Notes: generated from the sequence alone by a model not told the origin. 64,000 nucleotides of DNA from Torymus aiolomorphi (GCA_036365515.1 CM070874.1:242798430-242862429), one strand, 5' to 3'. Positions 1-11,865 are shown, counted from the stretch's first letter. Made by a program: numbers and translations.

Positions 1-900
1 ACAGTTATACACACATTTATATCGACTTTAATTAATTCTTACAACCAACTTTTCAATCAATTTTAAATGCTTCTTCATGTGAATTTGTAATAGTAATTTA
101 TAGTTTATAGTTATTGTGAATATATTATAGTTTTAATTTACCAAATTGTTTTGGCTCAATTTATTTTGTTAACACCCATAGCATGTCCTCATTATAAATT
201 ATGGCATTCTCAACCACTTCTCCTTGTTCAGATATCCGGTTTGCAGCTCTTACGACACTTCCGGCTGTCGTCTATCTTACGCTTATATATCTATATATAT
301 TTATAATATATACAGTTATAGCATATCGTATAGTAAATAAATCTCACTCGACTCGAAAAGAAAGAGAGTATATAACAACAACAAAATTTTGTGACTATAA
401 TAACCTCGAAATATGGTATGGTATTTTTATTCTTTATGACGAATGATATTGTAACAGTTATACACACATTTATATCGACTTTAATTAATTCTTACAACCA
501 ACTTTTCAATCAATTTTAAATGCTTCTTCATGTGAATTTGTAATAGTAATTTATAGTTTATAGTTATTGTGAATATATTATAGTTTTAATTTACCAAATT
601 GTTTTGGCTCAATTTATTTTGTTAACACCCATAGCATGTCCTCATTATAAATTATGGCATTCTCAACCACTTCTCCTTGTTCAGATATCCGGTTTGCAGC
701 TCTTACGACACTTCCGGCTGTCGTCTATCTTACGCTTATATATCTATATATATTTATAATATATACAGTTATAGCATATCGTATAGTAAATAAATCTCAC
801 TCGACTCGAAAAGAAAGAGAGTATATAACAACAACAAAATTTTGTGACTATAATAACCTCGAAATATGGTATGGTATTTTTATTCTTTTATATAGACTCG
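1..900. repeat. 453-bp tandem direct duplication
   Basis: The segment starting at 1 recurs from 454 with near identity for about 430 bp. A third, short partial copy (the stretch around 'ataacctcgaaatatggtat') reappears at about 1,085 beyond the GA tract. Reading frames in each copy (201-446, 654-1,169) are identical because the DNA is duplicated. They resemble no family I know, so I do not call them genes. Confidence 0.9.
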
Positions 901-1056
<156 letters not shown>

Positions 1057-1202
1057 ATGATAAAAGGAAGAACTGTAATTCTAAAATAACCTCGGAATAT
1101 GGTATGGTTATATATATTTTTATAATTCAAATCAGCTGCTGGCATGGCATCATATACTTTCATATATAGATAAGTATTATTTTTATACTAGAAGATATAA
1201 CA

Positions 1203-1631
1203 TGTAAAATATAATTGTATACGAATGAACGTATACGGAGTTTATATTGTTAGGGTTTATCGCCGAGAAAGCATAATATATTGTATTGACTCTGAAAGTC
1301 TTTGCTCCAATCCACTCGAAAGTAAAATTGAATGCAAAAGGAATAAGAACGCTACGCGCGTTCGAGTAAAATAGGCAAGCAATACGCAAGGTATATGCAA
1401 TAGGCAAACTGATAATACGAGAGCCTCGCGTAATATCAGCAAAGCAAAAAATAGCAATTGGGAAATAAGTAAAGCAAGGGGTAAATATAACTAAGGCAAA
1501 CAATGTTTCGCGAGAGGCTCAGTGCGTGGCGCAGGCCCCTACTTAAGCACGCGGGGTGATGTTTTTCATTAAAGGTTGCGCGCTTGGCGCTTGCCATCTA
1601 GCGGTCACTTCGGGTACTACAATTCCGAACA
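1203..1631 (-). repeat. 3' LTR of the BEL/Pao element (partly deleted)
   Basis: It matches 3,702-4,194 for most of its length and begins, read on the minus strand, with TGTTCGGAATTGTAG. About 60 bp present near the far end of the 5' LTR is missing here, so the two LTRs are not equal in length. Confidence 0.8.
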
Positions 1632-1701
1632 TACCGCCCGCTTTCGTCCATACAATGGGCGAACAGAATTAGTTTAGCAGACATTTAAACCGATCTGAAA
1701 A

Positions 1702-2394
1702 CTAACATTGACCTGTTGCAATTGGAGACGTTGAGGTGTAAAGTTTGGCAATAGGTCCGCTAGTAATCCATCCGAAGATTGTGCGTTGGGCCATTGAAGT
1801 TCCGGAAGTTCCTTTGACCAGTCCGTCGAGCAAGATCTCTGGGAAGATGTCAGCACCAAGTAAAATATCAATTTCAGCAGGTGTTTCTCTGAAATTGTCC
1901 GGTAATTCTAATCCCTTCAAATGGGTCCAGGCATTCTTTAGTTTATGGCATCTTTGCGTGTATTTTGTAATAAAAGGAAGTACTAGTGCGTTTAACTGCA
2001 AATGTGCTTTAGGATTGAAAGCCGATGTAAGTTGCAAAGTGGTTCGGCCCTTAGCAGGAATGTGAGAATAACCTCCAATACCACTCAACGGCACTGTCGT
2101 GGTAGAGTATGGTTGTTCAAGCTTCTTTAATAACACCTCGAATACAAAAGAACTTTGGGATCCAGGATCTATCATAGCTCGAGCAGTATGAATTCTGCCA
2201 TCAGCACCACGTAGTTTCACCAACGCGGTAGCCAGAAGAGCAGGTTCTACACCAGAGCTTTGAGCTACTAAACTTAGTTGCAGCTCAGTGTTGGTAGTAA
2301 AAGAGGGACCAGTGAAAGCGACGTGATTATGTATGGGTTCACTGGCAGACACGTGAGAACTTTTATTTGTATCTTCGTGAAGAAGTGTATGGTG
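1702..2394 (-). pseudogene. BEL/Pao protease region (DUF1758-type retropepsin)
   Basis: The minus-strand frame carries a retroviral-type aspartic protease signature: the catalytic segment is ARAMIDPGSQSSFV, where the active Asp sits in a DPGS context, followed about 90 residues later by DILLGADIFPEIL. This is the DUF1758 arrangement typical of Pao-family polyproteins. The frame is continuous with gag except for one TAA codon at 2,395-2,397; the next 14 codons up to 2,353 are open in the same frame and read HHTLLHEDTNKSSH, the usual gag-protease linker. The reverse transcriptase that should follow is missing. I infer gag-protease was one polyprotein and that a single nonsense change now splits it. 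Confidence 0.8.
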
Positions 2395-3441
2395 TTATTT
2401 GCTACATATGATAAATCTTCTGTCAGATCGGCAATTACTGATCGGGTTAAACCCGAGACAATTGAAACATAACTTCCTTTTTTCCACGAAAATTTTTCGT
2501 TCACTGGCGGTTTTGGCTTTGAAGGCGTCGCAACGAGTAATGAAATGTGCGTCTGCACAAAAGACACACTTGTCGGTAAACGTAGCATGAGAGCTAATTG
2601 ATCTGTTTTCTGGAGTTTTAGATTTACTTAACTTAGACACGGAGGTGGTTTCTAAAAAATCAATACGCTCGGTGATGAACCGACTAAGTTGGACAAAAGT
2701 AGGGGGATCGGCACTTTTACTGACTTGTTTTTCCCACTCGCATAAGGTTTTGAAATCAAGCTTATGAGAAATGATAGGCACGAGAATATCATCCCATTGA
2801 TTGGTTGGCCTTTTGAGTTGCTCTAAAGCGGATATTGTATTTGTTGTTGAATTAAGAAGGGATTGTAATTGAGATGGAGAATCGGAACTTACGGCTGGCA
2901 AATCGAGTAGTGTCTTGGTATAAAGGGCAACAAGTCGACGTTTGTTTGTATAGTGATCTTCTAACTTTTTCCAGGCAATAGGGAAGTTGAGATCTGTAAT
3001 TTGAATTGTTTTACGCATATCAACTGCTTCTCCTTGAACGTGCGTTTTCAATTTTTGTAATTTCTCTGATTTAGATAGTCGTTCATCTTTGATGATGGTA
3101 GCTTTGAATAGATCTTTAAAATCTAGCCAGTCGGTGAATTTACCGGAAAAGGTAGGAACTTCAATGTTAGGTACCTTTCTTGTGCAGACTGGTTGCTGCG
3201 CAACAGGCACATTCGCTTGTTGAGGGAATTGTTTAAGCCAATGGGCTATATCGACCACTGCATTTATGTAACTATCTTCAGTCGCCCCATAGCAGTCAGT
3301 AACAAAATAGTCACTCTTGCTCGTGCTTTCAAATTTCTGGGATAGGACAATAGTATGATTTGCTTGGAATTCTTTCCACTTCTTCTCTAATATCTGTAGC
3401 TTACCTTCGAGAAGCTCACGAGTGATATTGTCCTTGCCCAC
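2395..3441 (-). pseudogene. BEL/Pao gag polyprotein (DUF1759-type), truncated by nonsense codon
   Basis: The 348-residue frame shows the Pao gag signature: IEVPTFSGKFTDWLDFKDLF near residue 95, then the LSKSEKLQKLKTHVQGEA segment. Near the C-terminus is a cysteine/histidine-rich stretch (CVFCADAHFITRC, then RKLCFNCLG) resembling zinc knuckles. Gag would assemble the virus-like particle and bind the element's RNA. The open frame starts at a GTG codon because a TGA lies 13 codons upstream, so the true N-terminus is lost or mutated. It ends at TAA 2,395-2,397, after which the protease continues in the same frame. Family assignment is firm; the copy is non-functional as read. Confidence 0.88.
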
Positions 3442-3701
3442 TTTCTTGATATTGGTACTTGAATTGCAGATTCAATTAAATAATTCGAACTGACGCTCGA
3501 TGGTTTGCGTAAGTGAACGGGTTGGCATCTTGATTGAAAGAAGTAAGCAGATCCCTGAGTGTTATGAGAGTTTGTGTGGTATCTCCGCCCGCTGTGCAGA
3601 GTGGCAGGGGCAAAGAGATCAGTCACACGATAGATTTCGTTAGGAGGTCGTAAATCTCCAACGAACTAACTTGCCAAAGGTCGTAAATCTCTGACAATTA
3701 A

Positions 3702-4194
3702 TGTAACACTCGAGAGTTCTATTGCTTTGTAATAATTTCTCTCGATTGACAACCCTATCCGGCTCGAAGGACCAAAAACGTATACGAATGAACGGATACG
3801 GAATTTATATTGTTAGGGTTTATCGCCGAGAGAACATAATAAATTGTATTGACTCTAAAAGTCTTTGCTTCAACCCACTCGAAAATAAAATTGGAAGCAA
3901 AAGGAATAAGAACGCTACGCGCGTTCGAGTAAAATAGGCAAGCAATACGCAAGGTATATGCAATAGGCAAATTGATAATACGAGAGCCTCGCGTAATATC
4001 AGGAAAGCAAAAAATAGCAATTGGGAAATAAGTAAAGCAAGGGGTAAATATAAGTAAGGCAAACAATGTTTGGCGAGAGGCTCAGTGCGTGGCGCAGGCT
4101 CCTACTTAAGCATGCGAGGTGATGTTTTTCATTGAAGGTTGCGCGCTTGGCGTTTACCATCTAGCGGTCACTTCGGGTACTACAATTCCGAACA
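3702..4194 (-). repeat. 5' LTR of the BEL/Pao element
   Basis: This is the fuller LTR copy, TG...CA bounded on both strands, 493 bp. It ends on the plus strand with CTACAATTCCGAACA, exactly as the other LTR does. The leader between it and gag (3,442-3,701) contains a repeated GTCGTAAATCTC element (about 3,645 and 3,680). Confidence 0.82.
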
Positions 4195-4368
4195 ATAATA
4201 CAATAAAAAATCGATACTGTGTGTAACCTTTTTCATTTTCAGATTATACAATTCTCAGTCTTTGGTGAATTTTACATATCATGTTGTACATTATAACTAA
4301 TGATATTGAAAATAATGAAATAAAAGAAACTGAGTCAAAATTGAGTTTAGCAGGAAATATTACTATAT

Positions 4369-4782
4369 ATGGAGACTCAAACTGACGATAGTCATTCCCA
4401 GAAATTTTTTATCTGCACCATCCAAATTTTTCAAATTTGTATAAATTTTATTGTTGACGGTATAGCATGCTTCTGGATGTTAGATACAATTTTGGAATAT
4501 ACTACTACTGGACAAATTCCATCAGTCTTCATAGAGGAAGAAAATAGGATTAAAAACAAAAAAAATATTATGGCATTAGGTGCAACACACCTTCCCAAAC
4601 GCATGGAAGATAGTCACCTCAATCGTCATAGCAAAGTTTTAGAACCACCAGGTTTAGACAAGGTTTATCGAATACTCCCTTTGTGTCCAATTTCAACTTT
4701 GGCCACACCAGAATCAGTTAACGAAACTACACCAGTGTATATATATTATTTAAATAATCAAAGATCTCAGGAAGTCAACTGA
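4369..4782 (+). CDS. hypothetical ORF, 137 codons
   Basis: An ATG-started frame of 137 codons just outside the BEL/Pao element. It has a hydrophobic stretch near residues 14-35 (FFICTIQIFQICINFIVDGI) that could be a membrane segment or chance, then a basic region and a proline/threonine-rich C-terminus. I do not recognise the protein. A TA-rich low-complexity region follows, and no promoter, intron or poly(A) site decides whether it is expressed. It may be a chance frame in repeat-derived DNA. Confidence 0.2.
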   Translation: METQTDDSHSQKFFICTIQIFQICINFIVDGIACFWMLDTILEYTTTGQIPSVFIEEENRIKNKKNIMALGATHLPKRMEDSHLNRHSKVLEPPGLDKVYRILPLCPISTLATPESVNETTPVYIYYLNNQRSQEVN

Positions 4783-5279
4783 TTAAAATAATTTTTATCT
4801 ATGAGCATCAACGGGGCAAATCAATTTCTTTTAGATAAGTATATTAAATGGCTAAATGTTAAAGGAAATTTTTTTGGAATCATTAAAATCTCACAAGTGG
4901 ATTGGAAAAGGAATATATATATATATATATATATATTCACATCTGGGACGCATTTTGAGGATTATATAAGTCATATATACCGAATTTTGAGGATTTTGTA
5001 GGCATTTTGAGGAGTCTCCTCAAAAGTCCAAAGCACTCGAGAGGCATTTTGAGGATTTTTCAGCGGTTTCCACAATAGTGTGTTAATACATCGATTTCGG
5101 AAATTCTGTGATATTTTTCCGTAAAAGCGGGCGCCGCAGGCGTCGTGGTGTTAGTCAATAACCTTAGGGTCATTATTTCTTTAGTCACGCGCTTGTTTAT
5201 TGGTTGTTTATAACAATGTTTATATTTGTGTCACCACTATTGTACAAATTCATTATGAAATCCTCAAAATACCGTCCAA

Positions 5280-5332
<53 letters not shown>

Positions 5333-5900
5333 TACAATACAGATACAAAATATATATATACAGATTATTTCATTTTGGATTTTGGAGTTGATTGGAAAAA
5401 TATAACCTATATAAGCAGCTGTGAATATGAATGGGCAATAGCAATATATTATAATCAGATAAGTAGCAAACTTTTATTATAAAGTTATAAATCAATAAAG
5501 TTTATAATAAATATTGTTACTTTGTGAAATCCTGTTTTTATTTTTACAGAGTATATAAAAAAATGTAAGGATTATTACTACCAAGTAAATAGATCACTGT
5601 TAAAAAATAGTTTTTAACAAAGAAGAGTTCATTAATTATTATTAATTATTCAAGTTCATCGAAAATATTACGACACAATATTTTTCAAGATGTATCTATT
5701 TATATCCTCAACATGAAAATTTTTCATATGAGATATAATTTTAGAAGAATATTAAAAATTTGTTTTGATATTTGACAGGATGAATAGAGTACGTGGATAT
5801 CAATGAAGAAAATGACAGTTTCATTGCTTTCAATGAATCACATATAAAACAAACAACAACTAAGATGTTTATTTAGACAGTATTGGAATCAAAGTACGAA
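4783..5900. other. AT-rich intergenic DNA with two (TA)n tracts
   Basis: No gene is recognisable. (TA)n tracts lie at about 4,914-4,935 and 5,282-5,329. Frames rich in Tyr-Ile in this stretch come from the TA tracts. A short GC-rich patch lies at about 5,125-5,150. Confidence 0.6.
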
Positions 5901-5989
5901 AGAAGTATTATGTTTTGAAGTAAGTTTTTCAAAATAAGAAAAGAAAATTGTGATTTTCGTAGATCGTCTATCTAGTTGAAAATTATATT

Positions 5990-7000
5990 GATAATAAAAA
6001 TGTGGTTATTAAGAAATGACATCTAATCAGTGTTTTGTGTAATAAATAAAATAAAATATCGGTATGATATAGTGCATGAAGTGCACATATAATTCAAATG
6101 TTATAAATAACAAATAACATAGTGATTAAAAAATGACATCTAATCAGTGTTTTGTGTAATATAAAAAAATAAAATACCGGTAAAATGTGTTGCATGATAA
6201 TTTTAAAACTTCTATTAAAAATCAGTTTCAAATATTTTGAGAATAGAACAAGTGTGTATTGAATAATTATCTGTTATGAGGTTCACAATCTTCATAATAA
6301 GCTTTTACATAGAAGAAAATATTGCTGAGTGACATTCGAGGTTATAAATATACAATATAATTTTCAGTGTTTTGTGTAATAAATAAAATAAAGTACTGGT
6401 ATGATGTGTTACATGAAGTGTTTATAATGAAATTTTAAAACTTTTATTAAAAATCAGTTTCAAATGTTTTGAAAATAGAACAAGCGTGTATTAATAAATA
6501 ATTACGCGTTATGAGGTTCATACACTTCATAATAAGTTTTGGCATAGAAGAATATTTTGTTGAGTGACACGTGAGGATATAAATATACAATATAATTTAT
6601 GATGCCGATTTGAAATATTGGTCTGAGCCTTGGTTTAAAAAGCATCTGTAATCTTTAAAAAAACGTAGTCGATGTCAGTGCTGTGCTGTTGTACATATTT
6701 ATTCAAGTGTCAATGAAAAGATTATGTCTAATAAACATGGGAATACTGAAAAAATTAAAAATGATGTGTTATTATGAAAATTTCAACGAATAAAAGTGCT
6801 CAATTAATCTAATATATGATTTTATCACCATGGGAGACGTCAAAATGTTTCAGAGTTCTTAGTAAATATTTTTCTAGACAAGATTCAGATAATAATTTCA
6901 AAAAGTTTTATCTATACAAGAATGTCAAGAAAACTTTTATTCTCAGTGATTCTTAGTTCATAAACTGGTTGCATTTTGAATTATTATCTCTCTAAACAAC
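5990..7000. repeat. dispersed repeat R1, copy 1 (uninterrupted)
   Basis: A 1-kb AT-rich repeat with internal tandem structure: the phrase CAGTGTTTTGTGTAATA occurs at about 6,029, 6,151 and 6,367. From about 6,297 onward it matches 28,425-29,058 and then 34,549-34,610 almost base for base, so it is the empty-site version of the locus occupied by the Tc5-like transposon. No coding potential is seen. Confidence 0.9.
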
Positions 7001-7176
7001 TGTTAAGTCGCTTTTAAAAAAAAAATTGAACGCCCCCCCCCTCTCTCTCTCACGTCTACTCAACAACTGCATAAGGACTCCACAAAAAACTTTAAGAAGA
7101 GCCTAAATATTTTTTTGAAACAGCCAACAAGACGTTCTGTACAAGAATAATATACTAACAAACTTTATTTTGAAAG

Positions 7177-7310
7177 ATCTACAGAACTCCTTAAAAAAAC
7201 ATTCAAATTTAAAACTTTTGTGAATAACAATACCACCATTTAATAATGATATTAAAAATATACTATAATAAATTCTCATAACGTTATCACACAATGTAAT
7301 TATTATCATA
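7177..7310. repeat. direct repeat flanking the word-array block (left copy)
   Basis: About 120 bp (from 'gaactcctt' through 'cgttatcacac') recurs in the same orientation at 12,359-12,480. The two copies bracket the 4.95-kb block of word-array elements at 7,376-12,325. Confidence 0.85.
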
Positions 7311-7375
7311 TGACTTTATAATTAACTGTATTGTTAATTAATCATCATACCTAAAAAAATACATATTTGATTATA

Positions 7376-7595
7376 TTCCCGTATGGAAAAAAAGAAATGT
7401 ATGAAACCGTATACAACCGTACAAAACTGTATAAAAACGTATAAAACCGGATGTAAACATTGGTTTTTGGACAACTTTATATGTTTTAATATGTTTTAAT
7501 ACGGTTTCATACGGTTTCTAACATTAATTTAATACAGTTTTCTACGATTTGCAACGATTTTATACAATTTCTTACGGTTTCTTACGTTTTACAGA
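7376..7595. mobile_element. fold-back word-array element 1
   Basis: It starts CCCGTATGGAAA and then carries repeated GTATAAAACCG-like words, a central motif ATTGGTTTTTGGACA (7,459-7,473), and the same words in reverse orientation (ACGGTTTCATACGG-like). It ends at AATTTCC. The whole would fold as one long imperfect hairpin. No reading frame is present. A second element starts immediately at the GCGGAAAT that follows. Confidence 0.65.
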
Positions 7596-8540
7596 ATTTC
7601 CCTAGCGGAAATCGAAAATGTTAAAGTGTAATAAACTGTAAGAAAACGTAAGAATTCGTAAGAAAATGTAAGTAATGGTATATTTATATTGGATTTCGGA
7701 CGTTTTTTACACTTTCTTACATTTTCTTACATATTTTTACAGTTTCTTACATTTTCTTACCGTTTTTTACTTAAGATTTGGCATTTTTTCATTTATTTTA
7801 ACGTAACGTAAAAAAGTGTAAAAAAATGTAAAAAACGAATGAAAAGATATAATAAAATGTAAGAAAATGTAACACTTTATAGTTTCTTACAAAAACTTAT
7901 ATTTTTTTACATTATTTTACAGTTCTATACAATTTATTACATTTTTTCACATTTTATTACATATTATATTTTTTATTTCGTTACAAAAAAAATATGAAAA
8001 AGTGTAAAAAAAATGTCAAAAAAGAACAAAAAATGTAATAAAATGTAAGAAAGTGTAACACTTTACAGTTTTTTACAGAAACTTACATTTTTTTACTTAA
8101 TTTTACATTTCTATACAATTTATTACATTTTTTCACATTTTATTACATATTTTATTTTTTATTTCGTTAGAACCAAAATATGAAAAACTGTAAAGAAGTG
8201 TCAAAAAAGAACGAAAAAATGTAATCAAACATGAGAAAGTGTAACACTTTACAGTTTTTTACAGAAACTTACATTTTTTTACATAATTTTACATTTCTAT
8301 ACAATTTATTACATTTTCTCCGCCTTTTATTATATATTATATTTTTTATCACCTTGGAACCAAAACATAAAATAATGTGAAAAAAAATAATATAAGAAAA
8401 TTTAAGAACGTGGATCACTTTATAGTTTGTTACAGAAACTTACATTTTGTTACATCATTTTACATTTCTATACAAATTATTACATTTTTTGCCTTTTATT
8501 ATATATTTAATTTTTTACTTCGTTAGAACTAACATATCTA
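7596..8540. mobile_element. fold-back word-array element 2 with ~187-bp tandem repeats
   Basis: It begins at TAGCGGAAAT, continues with GTAAGAAAATGTAAG-type words, has the centre ATTGGATTTCGGACG (7,688-7,702) and then reversed words (TTTTCTTACA). The distal part is a tandem repeat of about 187 bp, with the phrase GTAACACTTTA at about 7,869, 8,056, 8,240 and a degenerate fourth copy near 8,415. It stops near 8,535 at ACTAGGG. Confidence 0.6.
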
Positions 8541-8721
8541 ACTAGGGAGGCTGCGCCCCTCTATATAGATATATACAATCTCAATTACAAAAAATACTCG
8601 CGGCATATATGCACATATACACTAATACCGCAAAAAGGAGAAAAACAGAAGGAGAAAGCTCAATACTGATCTGGCTTAGCCCTGCAACCTGCGTGCATGA
8701 GTACAATTGCAGCAGTCGTAA

Positions 8722-9321
8722 CCCGGTCAAAAATATCCAGTTGGGAAATCCAACTGGATTTTCCAAGAGGGAAATCCAGCTGGGGAAGAGTGGATTCCAG
8801 CTGGATTTTGGTGGATTTCCAGTCGGATTCCCAGTTGATGATATCAAATATTCCCACCCATTTTTAACTGGATTAAATGGAAATCCACTTATAATAAATG
8901 GGAATTCCTGGGCGAAGGCGGAAATCCATGTAAAAATCCAGTTAAATGTTTGTGGGAATCCACCTAACTTTCGCATTTCTATTAAATGGGAATCCACTCA
9001 AAATTCTACTTAATAATAAATGGGAATCCCAGCGTGACGGCGAAAATCCATGTAAAAATCCTGTTTAATATAGATGGGAATCCATCTAACTTTCGCTTTT
9101 CTATTCAATGGAAATCCAGTTAATAATGCATAGGAATCCTGTTATATCTAGGTGGGAATCCACTTAAATATCCAGTTAAAAATGGGTGGGAATATTTGGT
9201 ATCATCAACTGGGAATCCGACGGGAAATCCACCAAAATCCAGCTGGAATCCACTCTTCCCCAGCTGGATTTCCCTCTTGGAAAATCCAGTTGGATTTCCC
9301 AACTGGATATTTTTGACCGGG
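8722..9321. mobile_element. 600-bp fold-back element, word TCCAGTTGGA
   Basis: The termini are perfect inverted repeats: CCCGGTCAAAAATATCCAG at 8,722 and its complement ending at 9,321. The outer ~150 bp on each side are near-exact inverted copies filled with TCCAGTTGGA/AATCCA words. The middle holds a ~125-bp tandem pair (about 8,895 and 9,018), each containing GAAAATCCATGTAAAAATCC-like and CTAACTTTCGC phrases. The frames read through it on both strands come from the symmetry. No transposase is present. Confidence 0.8.
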
Positions 9322-10600
9322 AACGGCTACCTCGGCTAGGCTACGTTGGCACACTAAGTACCTACAGCGGAAAAACACACGCGACTCGCGCGATCGCGAG
9401 TGCTCCCTGTGTATAAGATATATCTATAGGATAAGATATGGACCCCGCGCGTTTTCTGCTATACTCTATAGCGAGTAGTGCTAGTGCGGCATGCCATTGA
9501 GCGCGTGTGCCCATGGTGTATTGCTATGTGTGATGTCAACAATCGCATCCCTGGTGAATGTCATCCCTTTCATCGTGTCCGCCGATTAACGATGATTCGG
9601 AGATGGGAAGGCAGTGTTTCAACGTCGAGAGCAGATTTAGTAAGCCCTTTCACGTTCTTAACCTCTCTGATGGGTGAGCTGATGGTACTTTCTCTTGTTG
9701 CAGGTATCTGTGGCAGGGAGAGTAGTGTAAATGACGGGCACTGCTGCAGACTGTTTCTTGGGTGTGGAAATGTTGTCTGGGTCATCTATTTATTAATTAA
9801 TGTGTGCTTTCTAGGTGCTCAACTTTCCTTGTTTGGCTCTGATACTAATGGCTATGTGTACAGTTAATCTGTCGCTTGTTAACAACAGTTGAAGGTCTCC
9901 ACCAATCCTTCCCTTTTAGTGGTTACAGGTAGCTGGTACAGCGAGTGAACAACATCCATTGCTGAAAACTTTTTATTTGCTTGGTATGTTTTTTGTGTCC
10001 TCTATTTATTAGTCATATGCGATTTTTAGGAGCTCAACTCTCCTCGGTTGTCCCCCAGAATAGGGACTGATCTGCTGCTCATGTATTTTGATCCCTAGGC
10101 TGAGGCAGTCCCTGATATTGATACACAATTGACGGTCTCTGTCAGTACCTTCCTCCTAGGTGGCGTGGTTACTGACGTACAACAGACTGGCATCCGCGGA
10201 ATAGTGCCAGCCTAGACCGTCCAGCCCTATTTTGCTACTTCTGCAGCTCTAAGTGATCTTCGAGTGTTAGTGCTTTAGAGTGTGAGGGGATAGGTAATAG
10301 GAACTGGGGGATATAAAAGTGCTGTGTGTGTGATTCAATGCAATACGGGTAGCTAGTTGTCCCTGGTAATATTAGCTCGTCTAGTTAATTTCCAAGTTTA
10401 GTCAGGGTGTAAGAACTCGTTTCAGGATATCTGTTGTATTAAAATACATCACTATGTATTTCGCAGACTTCTACCCACCTATTTAATAGTTTCCTACACA
10501 GTGTAAGACTTACAGAATCAGCTAGAACATTGCATTTTTTATGCATTAAAATTTATCATATTACAAAATTTATATAGCACATACATTACACAGAAGTTTT
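9322..10600. other. non-repetitive stretch of higher GC, no assignable gene
   Basis: Unlike its neighbours this segment is not an obvious repeat. A 129-codon frame (9,478-9,867) starts with ATG but resembles nothing I know and has no supporting promoter or splice signals. It could be part of a non-coding transcript or host intergenic DNA. Confidence 0.4.
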
Positions 10601-10649
10601 TTTTGTAATTATGGTTGGTTGATGCAGTTCAAAATGAAAAATTTATAAT

Positions 10650-11470
10650 AAAAAATGCAATAGATAAAAATAGCATATTTAAAAATATAAAAATGTAAGA
10701 AAACATAAAAAATAGTTAATAATACATAATAAAATGTAAAAAATTGTAAATAAATGAAAAAATACGTAATAGAACATATAGAAATATAAATAAACAAAAA
10801 ATACGCAATAAAATGTAAAAGAAAGTAAAAAGACGTGAGAAAGTGTAATAAAATATAATAAAGCGTAGAAATATGTAAAATAATGTAAAAAGAGGTGAAA
10901 AGATGTAATAAAATATAATAAAGCGTAGGAATATGTAAAAAAATGTAAAAAGACGTGAAAAAGTATAACAAAATATAAAAAACCGTAAAAAAGTATAAAA
11001 AAGGTATAATAAATTGTAGGAATATGTGATAAAAAGTAAAAAAAATGTAAAAAAAAATGTAAAAAGTCGTCAAAAAGTATAACAAAATATAAAAAGCCGT
11101 AAAAAAGTATAAAAAAGTATAATTATGTGTAGGAATATGTAATAAAAAGTAAAAAAATATAAAACGACGTGAAAAAATTGTAACAAAATATAATAATGTA
11201 TAAGAATTTGTAAAAAGTTGTAAAAAACTGTAAAGTAATTTTATAATTAAGGATAAAAATGAAAAAGTAATAAAATGTAAATAAATGTAAGGAAACGTAA
11301 GATACTAAAAAAAAAGTTAAAAATTGCAATAAAATATAAGAAAGTGTACGAAAACGTAAAAAGTGTCAGAAATCCAACAAAAAAGTACACTTACTTACGT
11401 TTATTTACATTTTCTTACATTTTCTTACACTAATTTACATTTTCTTACACTAATTTACATTTTCATATTC
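10650..11470. repeat. word-array block (GTAAAAA words) with ~66-bp tandem units
   Basis: Dense GTAAAAAAATGTAA-type words run in one orientation from 10,650 to about 11,360. They include roughly 66-bp tandem units around GTAAAAAGACGTG (about 10,815-11,180). Then comes TGTCAGAAATCCAA (11,364-11,377), the complement of the centre motif seen in the other arrays, followed by the reversed words (TTTTCTTACACT). The frames of Phe/Tyr/Ile seen here are artefacts of the words. Confidence 0.6.
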
Positions 11471-11499
11471 TCGTTAAAAATATTACTTATGTCGACTGC

Positions 11500-11865
11500 A
11501 ATTTACTATCAACTGATAAGAATTTTTCTATCGGTCTTACAGTCTTACAAATTAAATTAAAATAATTAATACTTATGGCAGTCAGATTGCCCTTGTTTAT
11601 AATCACCCCCGCAGAATCTGAAATAAAAACTTAATTGTTAGCAAAGGACGATGTGACTGCCCACCACCACCACATTGTCCAACGTTTCGAGTCCGCTCCG
11701 GTTCCTCCTCAGGGACTGTGAGTCCTTTGCTAACAATTAAGTTTTTATTTCAGATTCTGCGGGGGTGATTATAAACAAGAGCACTGCCATAAATATTAAT
11801 TATTTTAATTTAATTTGTAAGACTGTAAGACCGATAGAAAAATTTACATTTTCATACTTTTTCTT
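11500..11865. repeat. long inverted repeat with short spacer
   Basis: The arms at about 11,510-11,646 and 11,713-11,850 are near-exact complements (for example AGCAAAGGAC against GTCCTTTGCT). The spacer of about 65 bp contains the hammerhead-like motif listed separately. Word arrays flank it on both sides. Confidence 0.85.
11670..11722 (-). ncRNA. possible degenerate hammerhead ribozyme motif
   Basis: On the minus strand the spacer reads CTGAGGA (11,706-11,712), then GGAACCGGAGCGG, then CGAAAC (11,684-11,689). Hammerhead cores have CUGANGA, a helix II hairpin, then GAAA. Here helix II would be an imperfect ACCG/CGG hairpin with a GAG loop, and flanking CACA/TGTG could pair as stem I. Such ribozymes are known in Penelope-like elements. 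No Penelope reverse transcriptase is visible here, so this would be a remnant. Confidence 0.3.

Larger units (their letters stand above)
1203..4194 (-). mobile_element. BEL/Pao LTR retrotransposon, internally deleted (gag-protease only)
   Basis: Two direct LTR copies (3,702-4,194 and 1,203-1,631) flank about 2.1 kb of internal sequence read on the minus strand. The internal part holds a Pao-type gag and a retropepsin-like protease and nothing else. Reverse transcriptase, RNase H and integrase are absent, and the protease frame is followed within about 70 bp by the 3' LTR. A purine-rich tract (about 1,632-1,650, read on the minus strand) immediately precedes the 3' LTR, as expected of a polypurine tract. 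A clear 4-6 bp target duplication is not visible. The copy can only have moved with enzymes supplied in trans, and its coding part is now interrupted. Confidence 0.85.

Noticed and set aside
5200..5482. Tyr-Ile repeat frames
   Set aside because: Produced by the (TA)n tract.
9478..9867. 129-codon frame as a gene
   Set aside because: No recognisable domain, no promoter or splice evidence, and composition like its non-coding surroundings.
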